DNA of 64,000 nt from Ceratothoa steindachneri (Eukaryota; Arthropoda; Malacostraca; Isopoda; Cymothoidae). Both the position numbers and the translations under genes were made by a program. The notes under the pieces are model-generated. The model saw only the letters and a list, made by a program, of their open reading frames with translations, had not been told where the DNA came from and ran no database searches. Location of the stretch: contig OZ018329.1 in NCBI GenBank assembly GCA_963969495.1, positions 150,782,502-150,846,501 on the forward strand, given 5' to 3'. Below are positions 1 through 12,420 of this stretch, in pieces; positions within the stretch are counted from its first letter, which is position 1; each line of letters begins with the position of its first letter.

Positions 1-155
1 ACCTTCCAAACGGACCTCCTACCTCCCTCAGCTGAAACAAGATTGCCTAGAGAAGAATCACCGTGACTCAACCCTACCTTTTGCCGCTACTGCTGAACTA
101 GTCCGGGTAGGCTTTGGGGCTGCCTCTGCCACCAACCCTGCTACGGAGCGGTGGA

Positions 156-412
156 CTGATTGGAGATACCTCCTGTTTCTACTGCACCTGGCTGGGGTGT
201 CAACAGGTTCAGGTGGACTGATTGGAGACCTCTCCTGTTTCCACCTGGCCTGGGGGGTGGAGGTTTCCCCCGGGCACCGAGGACTCAGTCACCATACCCT
301 CGGGGACTGATCAAAAGGTCTTCGATCTGATTGGAGATACCTCCTGTTTCTGACGATCCTGACAGGTACCAAACAGGATAAGATAGACTGATTGGAGATT
401 CCTTCTGTTTTT
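156..412 (+). repeat. Four copies of a 25-nt hairpin motif
   Basis: Copies begin at 156, 218, 327 and 388 (spacing about 61, 109 and 61). The shared core reads CTGATTGGAGA-N-CCTCCTGTTT. GGAG pairs with CTCC inside the core. The flanks can pair too, with different sequences: AGGTGGA against TCCACCT around copy 2, AGATA against TATCT around copy 4. The array lies just upstream of a Jockey-like ORF1 fragment and may be its 5' UTR. Function is unknown. Confidence 0.6.
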
Positions 413-559
413 ATCTCGCCTGTGGGGAAGGAGAGAGCTACTCGACGGAGGCGAAGTGGAGCATCCTGCCCCTTCCAACGATACGGAGCCCCAACCATGA
501 ACGGAGCGTGAGAGTCTGTGGACTTTCGAGTCCCACTGATGCTCATTGGGAATGATGAA

Positions 560-1967
560 CCAACAAATTCAAGGTCTTTGAAACGATCTTCAGGAAACTT
601 GGGATTGGTCTCAAAAGACTAATCGAAATCAGCAGAGGGTACACTGTTATTTGCCACACTCAGGCGGACCTGGTTAAATTAACGTCGACCTCCAGCAACA
701 GAGACCTTAGTGCCATAAGACTAGAGCCCAAACTTTCTTCAGACCTAGTGCCAAGGAAGGCTATCGTATGGAGGCGAATCGACCCATGGGTAGGCGAAAG
801 ATCAACCGGACATACAACAAGAAATAGAGAAAAATCAAGAATGGGCAGATGTCATGAATTTCAGACCTATCTCATTGCTGGTGACCATTGAGAATGTTTT
901 CGAGAAAATTCTCAACAGCAGACTATCAAAACACCTGTCAGAGCACTCTCTGTTGAACGAGGAACAGCACGGATTCCGAAGACACCGAAGCACGGAAACA
1001 GCCATAGCCCACATGCTTTAACACGCAGCAGCAGGGCGGGCCAGGGGGTGCTGGATCGACGTCGTTTGCAGAGACGTAAAGAAGGCCTTCGACAAAGTGT
1101 AGATCGACGGCCTGAAGTACAAAATCTCGCGACTAAGACTCCTCCCCCCCTCCACACACACACCTCAAAAAGATCCGCTGTAACTACTTGACCAACAGGA
1201 AAGCTGTCATTGACTTCGAGAAGTATACAGGGAAAGCCTTCGAGCTCCTGTCCGGCGTCCCTCAGGGAGGATGCCTCAGCCCCACTCTCTACACCATCTT
1301 TACGAGAGACGTCCCCAAACCAACTAATGGAAGATCTCTCAACATCTAATATGCTGAAAGAATCTCCAAGTTCGAGTAACGCTGGAAAATACAGACCAAC
1401 GTATCAAAATTCTCAGCAACCCCAATAGGAAGACGTCGTCCCGTCCCTCTCAATCTAGAAAACTCCGAAATTGACTATTCATCGAACGTGTCAGTCCTCG
1501 GCTACAAACTTGCCTGTACTGGCATGAACAGACATGTCTGCTCCAGGATTGGATACGCTAACACTGAACTCGACAAACTCCTCCGATTCAGAAACTTCAG
1601 CACAACCAATAAAAATAAGTTGTACACCAGTCTAGTCAGATCGAAACTGGTGTACCCTCCTATTCAGCTCTTCGCGGCGTCAAGATAAAATATGGCAAGA
1701 CTCCAGAGAGTGCAAAATCGAGACCTCTGGTTTATTACAAACGCTAAGTGGTATGAGTATCGAACCTTGAGAAACCTCCATGAAGAAACAGGTCTTGAAC
1801 CACTAAACACACACCTCTATAAAAAAAGTCGAGATATCTGGGCAAGACTAGAGGCTTTTCTCCCTATGGATACTGTAGCGGCTCTAGACCAAGAGGCAGA
1901 GGGAGGTGTGTACAAAAGATACCTCTCCAACACCAGAACAACGGAACCTGTACCAAAGTACAACTAA
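560..1967 (+). pseudogene. Jockey-like non-LTR retrotransposon, internally deleted
   Basis: A remnant of a LINE-type element that would have encoded a nucleic-acid-binding ORF1 protein and an endonuclease/reverse transcriptase. About 571-800 reads as ORF1, with WRRIDPWVGE matching CRRIEPWIGQ of the fuller minus-strand element at 27.4-31.6 kb. At about 850 the sequence jumps straight into the RT palm (NFRPISLL, then EQHGFRRHRSTETA and DVVCRDVKKAFDKV). The RT C-terminus follows at 1488-1688 (SLVRSKLVYPPIQLF) and 1692-1967 (RLQRVQNRDLWFI). The endonuclease and RT N-terminal part are missing. Stops and frameshifts occur at about 1020, 1100 and 1690. Family identity is firm at the level of Jockey-like elements; exact clade is inferred. 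Confidence 0.85.
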
Positions 1968-2290
1968 AAAGAAAGAAAAATAGCGAAATAATCATATTAA
2001 AAAACAATCCCTAAATGGGACAAATTAGTATGTTAATATCAAATAGAAAATAATAAAAAGATCCTGCAATGGGACAACATTAACAAATGCGAAGAAATAG
2101 ACAAAATAATAAATGGAGATCGCCTGTTCACCGGGCACCCCCAAACATACATATGTATCAGACTACCATTTCATTCCTTTTCTCACTGTTACCCTCCATC
2201 CCCTCTTCCAAACTCCTTCCCCTCATATTCTATCCTTCTCTTTCAAGATTAATTTCATTCTTCGCTTCTCATGACCAACAATGAGCTACC
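1968..2290. other. Probable 3' UTR of the Jockey-like copy, then gene-free
   Basis: A-rich sequence after the RT stop, with two short hairpins of the form TCCC-N5-GGGA and CCTGCAATGGGACA, as expected of a LINE 3' UTR. From about 2140 to 2270 it becomes pyrimidine-rich. I see no coding sequence here. Confidence 0.4.
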
Positions 2291-2358
2291 TCACCGGGAA
2301 AAGAGACAAAACCCAGGGAAACACAAAATCAACGCAGCCTCAACAATAGCCAAGACTT

Positions 2359-2396
2359 CCGTCTGAAGATGCTTTAAGAAAGGCGAAAGCTCACGG
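2359..2396 (+). ncRNA. Hammerhead-like ribozyme motif
   Basis: Closing helix CCGT (2359-2362) with ACGG (2393-2396); core CTGAAGAT; helix GCTTT/AAGGC with an AAGA loop; then GAAAGCTC. This is the hammerhead order helix I, CUGA-type box, helix II, GAAA, with a very short or absent helix III, as known from Penelope-like retroelements. The core is not canonical (CUGAAGA rather than CUGAUGA), so activity is unproven. Confidence 0.45.
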
Positions 2397-2534
2397 CCAA
2401 AACTCAAATTAGTTGTAAAAATAAAATGGCTCTTCCTCAACTGATCTTTAATATCCAACCAGATACAAAAAAAAACTGCATTCACCGTTTGGAACGTTCC
2501 AAAATACAATTGATAAAATCAAAATACAACCTGG

Positions 2535-2915
2535 TTTTGAATGTAGTCATGGGAATTTTCCAGAGGATTTTATCAGTTTCGTAATTTCACTACGAACATC
2601 ATCTAGATTATTTTCCAAGATCAATTTCAGCAGCTTAATTAATTAATTAATAAAAGAACCGAGAAAAAATATGAATTAAATTCTACACTTTATCACATTC
2701 AAGAATATAAAAAAAATTTTAAGAACAACACACGCTTAGTCAAAAAGAAACACTACCTTACACCGGCACAACCAGGGTCGGCACTTCATGAGCCACAATG
2801 CTCTCTTCCCTAGCGTGCACTTTCTATCTCGGACATGTGAGCATGCACACGACACACCGCGTCGCTGGAACTGTAAAGCATACAGTTCTATACAAAGACT
2901 TTTCTATATTTTCAT
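2535..2915 (-). mobile_element. Deleted hAT-type transposon copy, truncated
   Basis: Reads on the minus strand with clear similarity to 55725-56090 on the plus strand: the same GCGACGCGGTGT block, TGCATGCTCACATGTCC, GTGCCGACCCTGGT, the AATTAATTAATTAA run and then GGAAAATAATCTAGAT leading into the hAT C-terminal coding part. The homology stops at about 2535 where other repeat sequence begins, so the dimerisation domain is cut. See the fuller copy for domain content. Confidence 0.75.
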
Positions 2916-3658
<743 letters not shown>

Positions 3659-3832
3659 CATGTTACTACATTTAGGCCTCGCCTAACAACGATGTGAGAC
3701 TTCATTTATCTCCCCTTGAAGCTCTGTCAGCGCAGGCACTGTAAGCAGTATTTATTGGCCCTTGACCTCTAACATCAATAATTCTGCTTTTTCAATTCCC
3801 CTTGCCTCGAGATGCTGTGTTAGGTTCACATG

Positions 3833-3997
<165 letters not shown>

Positions 3998-4172
3998 CTT
4001 TCTCCCATGGTCGCGCCCACTTTCTCTACGAATATAAAAAAGAGAGATTATGTTCAAGAACTGAGATCAGCATTATTAAGGCGTTCTAACAGATCACTTC
4101 TCTCCACTGCAAAGGAGATCTAGGCTCACCAGTGTAGCGGTTTATACCCCTACAAGTGGAAATATTTAATCA

Positions 4173-4980
<808 letters not shown>

Positions 4981-5009
4981 CGGACATCCACAAGAAGGAA
5001 CAAATCCCC

Positions 5010-5201
<192 letters not shown>

Positions 5202-5214
5202 AAGTAGCGCGAGA

Positions 5215-6731
5215 GAACAGATGCAGTTATTATTGGGACTTCAACTTAAACTCTGTGGACTGGGAAAATATGATAAGTAGGGATAGAACTAGTGGCAGGT
5301 TCATAGAATGCTTTGAGGATAATTTTTTTAATCAATTTGTTAATGAGCAAACGAGGGCGGACAATATATTAGATTTAGTACTTTCTAACAGTGATCATTT
5401 AGTTCAAGAATTGACTATTGGGGAAGCATTGGGAAATAGTGACCATCAGATAGTTCGTTTTAACTTGGGAATTGAGAAGGGCAAAATAACCGAGAATGCT
5501 GTAAAAGTTCCAAATTTTCATAAGGGAGATTATGTAAAACTCCGAAGCTTGCTAAATTTTGTAGACTGGGAAGTAGAATTCAGAGGTAAAAATGATTTTG
5601 GGATGTGGGATACTTTCAAGCATATAATAAATGTAGTCAAGAACAATGTATCCCAATGAAGGCCATTAGGAACAAAAGTAGGAAACCATTATGGTGGAAT
5701 CAGGAGATAGCTAGAAAAATTTCAGAGAAGAAAAGGGCATATAAAAAATTACAGGTAGAAAATAATATTCAAAATTTAACTGATTATAGAATGGCTAGGA
5801 ATGAGTTAAATAAGATTATAAAGAAAAACAAAAGGGAGTCAGAAATTAAATTAGCTCAGGATAGCAACAAAGATCCTAGAAAGTTCTTTAGTTACTATAA
5901 AATTAATAATAAGTCTGGCAGAGTTAAAATAGGGCCTATCAAACATGAAGGGGTTGTGAGAGAAACTGATGAGAAAATAGTTGAGGTACTAAATGGTCAT
6001 TTTGCATCAGTATTTACAAAGGAGAAACTAAATAGTCTTATGTATAGTACTCATGGGTCAGGGAAAGAGGTGTTTACTACCATTAGTGTGGATTGGAGGA
6101 CGATAAAAGGACTAATAGGTGAGTTAGATACTACCAAGGCCTCCGGCCCTGATAATATTCATTCTATGATACTTAAAGAAGGGGTAGAAAGTATCTCAAT
6201 AGCTCTGGACAAGTTGTATACTAGGTCACTGGAATATGGAGAAATACCCGATGATTGGAAGAGAGCGAATGTAGTCCCCATTTTCAAGAAGGGTAGTAAA
6301 GAGGATCCAAATAACTTTAGACCGGTTAGCCTAACTCCTGTAGTCTGTAAAATTCTTGAGAAAATAGTTAAAGAGGGATTTGCCAACATCTAGAGAGGGA
6401 GGGGTTAATCAGCGATCCTCGGCATGGGTTTAGATCAGGTAGATCATGTTTGACTAATTTACTAGACTTTCTGGAGTTTGTAACAGATCAAGTAGATAAG
6501 GGAGAGAATGTAGATATAATTTACTTAGATTTTAGTAAAGCATTTGATAATGTACCACACAGGAGACTAGTTCATAAATTAAAAATGATTGGGATATGTG
6601 GGGGTGTTTCAAATTGGATAGCTGAGTGGCTGAAAGACAGGAAGCACAGGGTAGTGCTAAATGGTGTAAAGTCAGAGTGGAGGGATGTTATCAGTGGGGT
6701 TCTTTAGGGATCAGTTATTGGTCCATTATTA
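5215..6731 (+). pseudogene. CR1-like ORF2, endonuclease C-end to RT palm
   Basis: Starts inside the apurinic-type endonuclease: [13 protein letters not shown] corresponds to the family motif GDFNL, with G changed to W, and [10 protein letters not shown] is the SDH catalytic motif. A linker follows (KPLWWNQEIARKISEKKR), then RT motifs ASGPDNIHSMILKEG, FRPVSLTPVVCKILEKI and IIYLDFSKAFDNVPHRR. Frameshifts lie near 5645 and 6388, and the Q of the GVPQGS motif is a stop codon at 6705. It ends at the CACTA-like insertion. Plainly inactive. Confidence 0.9.
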
Positions 6732-9512
6732 CACTGGTCGGCGTCAAAAATGTTCCTCAGGGTTTCATAGGTGATTCTTAATGAGATTTGTCTCCTAAAT
6801 CCAAATCAAGCATTCATATTTCTCAATCAGGTCTAGTTTTTAAGATACAGACCAAGCTCCCTAGATGGCGTTAGAGAGCTCAGTCTCTAGCTGACCGCGA
6901 GCGCGAGTGGTTGTGTGTTGCTTGCTCACTCTCCAACTAAGTGTTGGTTTTTTAATCCATGACTTTTCTCATCTATGAACAGTGTTTAAAGTGTATTTCT
7001 AAAACTTTATTTATCTTTGTGAATTTTTTTGCAGGCAAATACATTAGCAAAACTCCTTATATTTCATAAAAATGAATAGAAAGTGTAAAAACAGTCCTGA
7101 TAGATTTTGTTTTGTTTGTGGAAAGGTAACTTTTAGTGACCAGCAATGCACTATAACGCCGTTAGTAAAGTTCCTTTACAATGCATATTTTGGAATATTG
7201 CTAGGTGATCAAGACAAAAGCTTTGCTCCACATATGTGCTGCAAAGCCTGTGGCATAGCCTTAAGACGCTGGAGTGAGGGCAAAACGAATTTTTGTCATT
7301 TGGTGTACCTATGGTGTGGAGAGAAGGCAAGGACCACATTACAGACTGCAATTTTTGCATGACAAATCTTAAAGGTGAGATAATTACTTTAACAATATAG
7401 TCCTTGACAAATCTAGAAATGTTTATACAAATCTTTTGGTAGCCTATTAAAATTGTAATTGTGTATAAAAATAGTGTATTTTGCTGGTAGAAAAATTGTG
7501 GTTAAATTGTATATAAAAATTGATGTATTTAAAAATTGTAAATTTACCTGGTATGAAAAATGTGTATAAAAATGTGGAAACGAGGGACGAGTGAATTAAA
7601 AGTATGTAAATTAAGTATGGGAAACTTTTTTTCAGGTGTCAATAAGAAGAACAAACACACTGTAGTCTATCCTGATGTTCCTTCTGCCATTAAACCACAA
7701 CCACATGGTCCAGGGGTTCCAGTTCCTTCTCCACCTAAAAATACTGAGCTACAAGACAATATAGAAGATATAGAAGTGGATGACACTGACACTTCAGTGA
7801 CATATCAGCCTACGTCTACAATGACTTTGCCAAGACCACTCACTCAAGGTCAATTAAATGACTTGACTAGAGATCTTGGTCTTTCTAAAGAGAACGCACA
7901 ACTTCTTGCATCCCGTCTTAGTGAGAGAAACCTCCTCTCTCAAGAAACTACATACTTTTGGTTCAGAAATAGAGACGAAGAGTTTCGAAAGTTCTTTGCA
8001 GTTGATTCTTGCAGCTCTTTGGTGTATTGCAATGATGTAAAAGGTTTAATTGAGGCACTTGGCGTTCCTTACCAACCAAGTGAATGGAGGCTCTTTATTG
8101 ATTCTTCTAGCAGAAGTTTGAAGGCAGTACTCTTAAATATTGGCAATAAAATGGCATCTGTACCTATTGGCCATTCAGTTCAGTTAACAGAAAGCTACGA
8201 AAATATGAAAGTATTGATTAATACAATCAAGTACTCTAACCAGAACTGGTTAATATGTGGTGATCTCAAGGTAAGATATATTTTACTTTATTGAACTTGT
8301 TAAATATTTCAAGGAATGTTTGTTTCTAAAATACCAATGACAGGAGGATATTATACACATATTAGTTTCTCCCTACCCCTAATAAACTTAGTGAAAATTG
8401 CCTATGCAAAAAATAGAAGTTCTTAGAAACCATGTACATCAATATGCATCAATATGTTTTCTTTCAGGTTGTGTGCCTTCTTCTTGGGATGCAAGGAGGC
8501 TACACAAAATATCCATGCTTCATGTGCTTATGGGATAGCCGGGCGGCTAGTCTTCACTATAAGCAAAAAGACTGGCCATCTCGAGAGGCATTCCAAATTG
8601 GCTGCCACAATGTGGTAGCTCAACCTCTAGTCCCTCCCAAAAATGTTTTACTGCCTCCTCTTCATATTAAGCTTGGCCTGATGAAGAACTTTGTCAAAGC
8701 ACTGAATAAAGAAGGCCAAGCTTTTAAGTATCTACTGCAAAAATTCCCACAGATCAGTGATGCCAAGCTCCATGCAGGCATATTTGATGGTCCCCAAATT
8801 AGAGCTCTGTTAAAGGACAAGCATTTTTACACCAATATGGAAGCCAGTGAACAAGAAGCATGGCGAGCGTTTCGTAAAGTAATCGACGGTTTTCTGGGAA
8901 ATAAAAGAAGCTCAGAATATATCTCACATGTAAATGAACTTATGAAAAGCTTCGAAAAAATGGGAGCTCGCATGTCGATAAAAATGCATTTTATCCAGTC
9001 ACATCTTGACTATTTTCAGGCAAACTGTGGAGATTATAGCGAGGAACAAGGAGAAAGATTTCACCAAGACATAAAGACGATGGAGACAAGATATCAAGGA
9101 CGCTGGGACATCAACATGTTAGCTGACTATTGCAGGTGTCTTAAACGCGACGAACCAACATCGCTTCACAAGCGGAAGTCATCAAGGACTTATTTTCTGG
9201 GAAAATAGTTTCTTTGCACTCCTGGGTAAGCTCATAAGTAGTCTGTAAGTTTAAAATTAATTAAAAGAAAGTCGAATTGAGTCAGTATTTGTTTTATTAC
9301 AAGTAATTGTAATTTATTAAATAACTTTTATATAAATACGGGATTTTTTCAAAAATGGCCCTTTTCTAAAAACAGTAGTGCGCTGTATCTCAAAAACCAG
9401 ACCTGAGTAAGCAAAATGAATGTCATATTTCAATTTAGGAGAACAATTTCGTTAGGAATCACTAAAGAAAACCGCAGGAACAGAAATTTTTTTTTTCAAA
9501 CGCAGGCCTGTG
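6732..9512 (+). mobile_element. CACTA/EnSpm-like DNA transposon, complete
   Basis: Termini CACTGG (6732) and CCTGTG (ending 9512) are flanked by TTA on both sides (6729-6731 and 9513-9515), a 3-bp duplication matching the undisturbed CR1 sequence. The terminal inverted repeats are long and imperfect: GTGATTCTTAATGAGATTTG on the left against GTGATTCCTAACGAAATTG on the right, about 40-90 bp from each tip. CACT-type tips and 3-bp duplications are features of the CACTA/EnSpm superfamily; that assignment is inference, because I have not compared the transposase with reference sets. Confidence 0.8.
7072..9208 (+). pseudogene. Three-exon transposase of the CACTA-like element
   Basis: Exons are 7072-7374, 7636-8270 and 8468-9208. 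Intron 1 has donor AAG|GTGAGA and acceptor TTTTTTTCAG|GTG; intron 2 has AAG|GTAAGA and TTTCTTTCAG|GTT. The spliced frame reads NLK-GVNKKNKHTV and ICGDLK-VVCLLLG. Exon 1 has paired cysteines (CFVCG, CCKAC, CNFC) like a zinc-binding N-terminus. Exon 3 has CFMCLWDSR, PPLHIKLGLMKNF and EEQGERFHQDIKTMETRY, motifs of a family I recognise from arthropod and cnidarian repeats. One frameshift near 7290 breaks exon 1; otherwise about 560 codons are open, so this is a young insertion. Confidence 0.75.
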
Positions 9513-10384
9513 TTATTTGTCATCTATATAAACGATCTTGGGGAGTCAGTTAATAATAAAGTGTCAATTTTTGCGGGTGATACCAAGTTAGCAGCTGTAG
9601 TTAAAGATATTGATGAAAATTTTAAAGTGCAAGGGGATTTAAATAAATTGTTATACTGGGCACATAAGTGGCAAATGACTTTCAACCTTGATAAGTGCAA
9701 AGTTATTAACATGGGGAAAGATAATAGAGAATTTAACTATGAAATGGATGGGCATTGGCTGAGCTCAGTAGAGGATGAGAAAGATCTAGGAGTAGTAATA
9801 GATAAGTCATTAAGGTTTTCTAAGCAGTGTATTGAAGCAAGAAATAGGACAAATAGAGTGCTGGGTTTCATTAAGAGAAATGTCAGTAACAAAAGTAAGG
9901 AGGTTATTCTTAAACTCTATAACTCTTATGTTAGGCCACATCTAGAGTACTGTATACAGGCATGGTCCCCACATTTTAGACACGATATTAACCTTCTCGA
10001 GTCAGTGCAACGGAGGGCAACAAAGATTATTCCTTCCCTGAGGCACCTTGAATATATAGATAGACTGAGGGTATTAAATATGTTCTCGTTCGAAAGGAGG
10101 TGTGTGAGAGGGGATATGATTGAGCTCTTTAAAAAACTTGCTGGGATAGATAAATTGGATGTTAGCAAGTTTTTTGAGTTAGATGATGGAAATCGGACTA
10201 GATGTCACCACTTGAAAATTAAAAAGCAATGGTGTAGGTTGGATTTAAGAAAATATTTTTTTCACCAATAGAGTGGTAGACTTCTGGAACAAATTGCCGC
10301 GGAGGGTAGTAGGTAGTTCAAATTTAAATGTATTTAAGAGTAGGTTGGATGAGTTTATGGGAAGGGAAGGTTGTGATGGTTCCT
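9513..10384 (+). pseudogene. CR1-like ORF2, RT thumb and C-terminus (copy A)
   Basis: Continues copy A after the inserted transposon. The RT catalytic FADD box is changed to FAGD (SIFAGDTKL), removing the second aspartate. Downstream come WQMTFNLDKCKVINMG, EKDLGVVIDKSLRFSKQC, SYVRPHLEYCIQAWSP and QRRATKIIP, all standard CR1 thumb motifs. A frameshift at about 10262 separates RKYFF from NRVVDFWNKLPRRVV. The protein would end in LDEFMGREGCDGS. The inactivating change is within the half that lies beyond the insertion, so it does not tell which event came first. Confidence 0.9.
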
Positions 10385-10541
10385 AAGTTTTGTATATATT
10401 AATATTGTTTGTATATATCTATAGCTGCATGATTTAGTTCTTGACAAGCCTTGATTGGTGATACCCTTGTTTCTGGACGCAATCCTCTGGATGTAGTTTT
10501 CCTGGGAGTTTGGGTGCCTTAAAAAAGAGGCCGTTTGACTC

Positions 10542-10698
10542 GGATGACCCATGATGAGCCCCTGTGGCTTTTGTCATCTGTTATATTTTATTGTGGGGTA
10601 CTTTGATTTTGTCTTCCCCTGGTGATGGTGCTTTTTGTGGGTGGGTTTTGACGGATGCGGATGACCTTTGATAGGCCCTTGTGGCTTTTGTCATCCGT
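10542..10698 (+). ncRNA. Two tandem nested hairpins in CR1 3' UTR
   Basis: Copy 1: GATGAC (10543) pairs with GTCATC (10573); inside it AGCC (10557) pairs with GGCT (10566). Copy 2: GGATGAC (10659) with GTCATCC (10690), inner GGCC/GGCT. The same two-storey shape recurs at the 3' ends of other CR1 copies here. In CR1/L2-type LINEs the RT is thought to recognise such a 3' structure; that role is inference. Confidence 0.65.
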
Positions 10699-10732
10699 GA
10701 AATTATGTTATGTTAATGATGAAAATGAATCC

Positions 10733-10919
10733 ATTAAACCATATTGAAAGAGAAAACGGAATATTTTTCCCTGCAGTAATATTTATTACCGTTTTTCGAA
10801 AAATCCGTGCAGGGAAGCGATTCGAACCATGCACACTGAGGCAGCGAGCACCGCTTTGATAAGTAATAAATATTACTGCAGGGAAAATTATTCCGTTTTC
10901 TCTTTCAATGTGGTTTAAT
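10733..10919. mobile_element. 187-bp fold-back element
   Basis: Two 57-bp inverted arms (10733-10789 and 10863-10919) differ at about three positions, around a 73-bp centre. The outer ends contain TTAA. The centre holds GGTTCGAATC on the minus strand, a good match to an RNA polymerase III B box, but no full tRNA cloverleaf can be drawn. It sits directly between the CR1 tail and a (TA)n tract. It could be a MITE or a SINE-related palindrome. Confidence 0.65.
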
Positions 10920-10924
10920 ATATA

Positions 10925-11007
<83 letters not shown>
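10920..11007. repeat. (TA)n microsatellite
   Basis: About 43 TA units, starting directly at the edge of the fold-back element. Confidence 0.97.
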
Positions 11008-11009
<2 letters not shown>

Positions 11010-11239
11010 CTTTCTTTATTGAGTTCGTTAAATAACTTTTGCTAATTATCTCCTATTCCTCTTGCTCCACGTGGAGTTTTCACGGGCTGAGGAGGTCCCA
11101 GGGTGCTATGTGCTCCGTACGGGATTCTATGGCCGCATGTTGACCACTCCGTGCCTCGCAAGTTACTTACTAAGTTACTCTCCATTGTCTCGACTACACA
11201 TTCCTTCCACCTGCCAGGCCGACTAAAAACCCTCCTGGT

Positions 11240-11940
11240 ATTCTTATATCTTGTACCATATGTGTGATGCTATGACGTTTCACATGCGTTGTACTTTGTA
11301 AGTGAAATAACAAATTTTAATCTGAAAGTAAATCGCTCTTTGATATTATGATTATTCATGATGAGTTGCGTATTTCTCTTGAGATATAAATATTTTTACA
11401 CGTATTACATATTGGCGACGAGGATCTCACTTTGATAGTTTGCGCATTCAAATCTAGGTACTTATCTAGTCTACGAGATACTATTTTGAATTGTTTTATA
11501 CTAGGTATTGAATAGTATGGCTTTTATAGGAGCAATACCTCCTTTGAAACAGTAGGAAAAATATTTTGATACCTATTTTACTTTGATTGAATTATTTTTT
11601 TGTAGAAAATCCTATAAGTAATCTTAAAAAAAATTAGCTTCTTTTTTTTTACATTGATTGCTTCAAAATCGCTTAAAGTTCCATCTATTGCACTTATTGT
11701 GAATTAGTAGAAACACTAAAGAATCATTATAACTTAGAATGATTACTTTTTAAATTTGGTGTGCAAAATTGCTGAACTTTTCTACTCGACATTCTGAGAG
11801 GTCTTGATACGGAATGGAAATATTTCAAATATGGTGACTGATAGAAGAGTGGCAGAAGAAACTACTGTACTTACAAAATTCTTAGACCTACAGGCAATAG
11901 GAGAAGCAATCCTAGATCAAGTCCATATATGGCCGATTCG
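11240..11940 (+). pseudogene. Ty3/Gypsy-type LTR edge and gag remnant
   Basis: TGGCGACGAGGAT at 11413-11425 is a typical Ty3/Gypsy primer-binding site beginning with TGG, complementary to a tRNA CCA end, and it follows a CA at 11408 that could close a 5' LTR. Downstream, a broken frame starts MAFIGAIPPL and continues with pieces such as YFTLIELFF, ending near 11940, as expected of a gag N-terminus. Many stops. No pol found. Upstream LTR boundary not found. Confidence 0.45.
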
Positions 11941-12420
11941 CAGTTAACCGTTATTTTAGATTCTATCCATACATGGCCGATTAGGAGCGAAAGGGTTAAT
12001 AAGAAATTTGAATTATATAATTGTAAACAAGAACTCGGAGTCAGTTGCATAATTTACAGCTTAAATTTCTGCTTGTGTTCTCACATGTAATTTTGGAACA
12101 CTTTAATTGAGATGATTTAAGATTGATTCATATTTTGTTTATATGATCGAGAAACTCAAAGGTCACTTATAACAGAGTTTGACACCATTCGATAAGGCTG
12201 CTGAAATTGCTACAGCGAGGGAAGAATAATAAAAAGTAAATACCAGTTTTATTTTCCCAAATTTAATTATTTCGTGATATGGCAGTTTGTTTGAATGCCC
12301 GGAGTAAGCCTCTGTTTGTAGTCTGTATGCAGTATGCGAAACTTATGAGGTCATAAATGTTGCTTTTGGAAGCGGAAGTGAGTCGTTAGCATAACGAATG
12401 TTTAAGGTTGAAATATTTGG
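11941..12420. other. No gene recognised
   Basis: Contains two nearly repeated words near 11920-11990 (CCATATATGGCCGATTCG and CCATACATGGCCGATTAG). No coding sequence identified. Confidence 0.4.

Larger units (their letters stand above)
5203..10735 (+). mobile_element. CR1-like non-LTR retrotransposon (copy A), split
   Basis: A 5'-truncated LINE whose reading resumes after a 2.8-kb DNA transposon at 6732-9512. The left part ends in GSVIGPLL and the right part starts FVIYINDLG, which together form the usual CR1 sequence across RT motifs; this shows the insertion split one element. The 3' UTR (10385-10735) carries two tandem copies of a nested hairpin. The 5' end stops in the compound microsatellite, so the ORF1 and the start of the endonuclease are missing. 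Confidence 0.9.

Noticed and set aside
10790..10862. A tRNA gene on the minus strand
   Set aside because: Only the B-box-like GGTTCGAATC is convincing; the T-stem and acceptor do not pair and no A box is in place.
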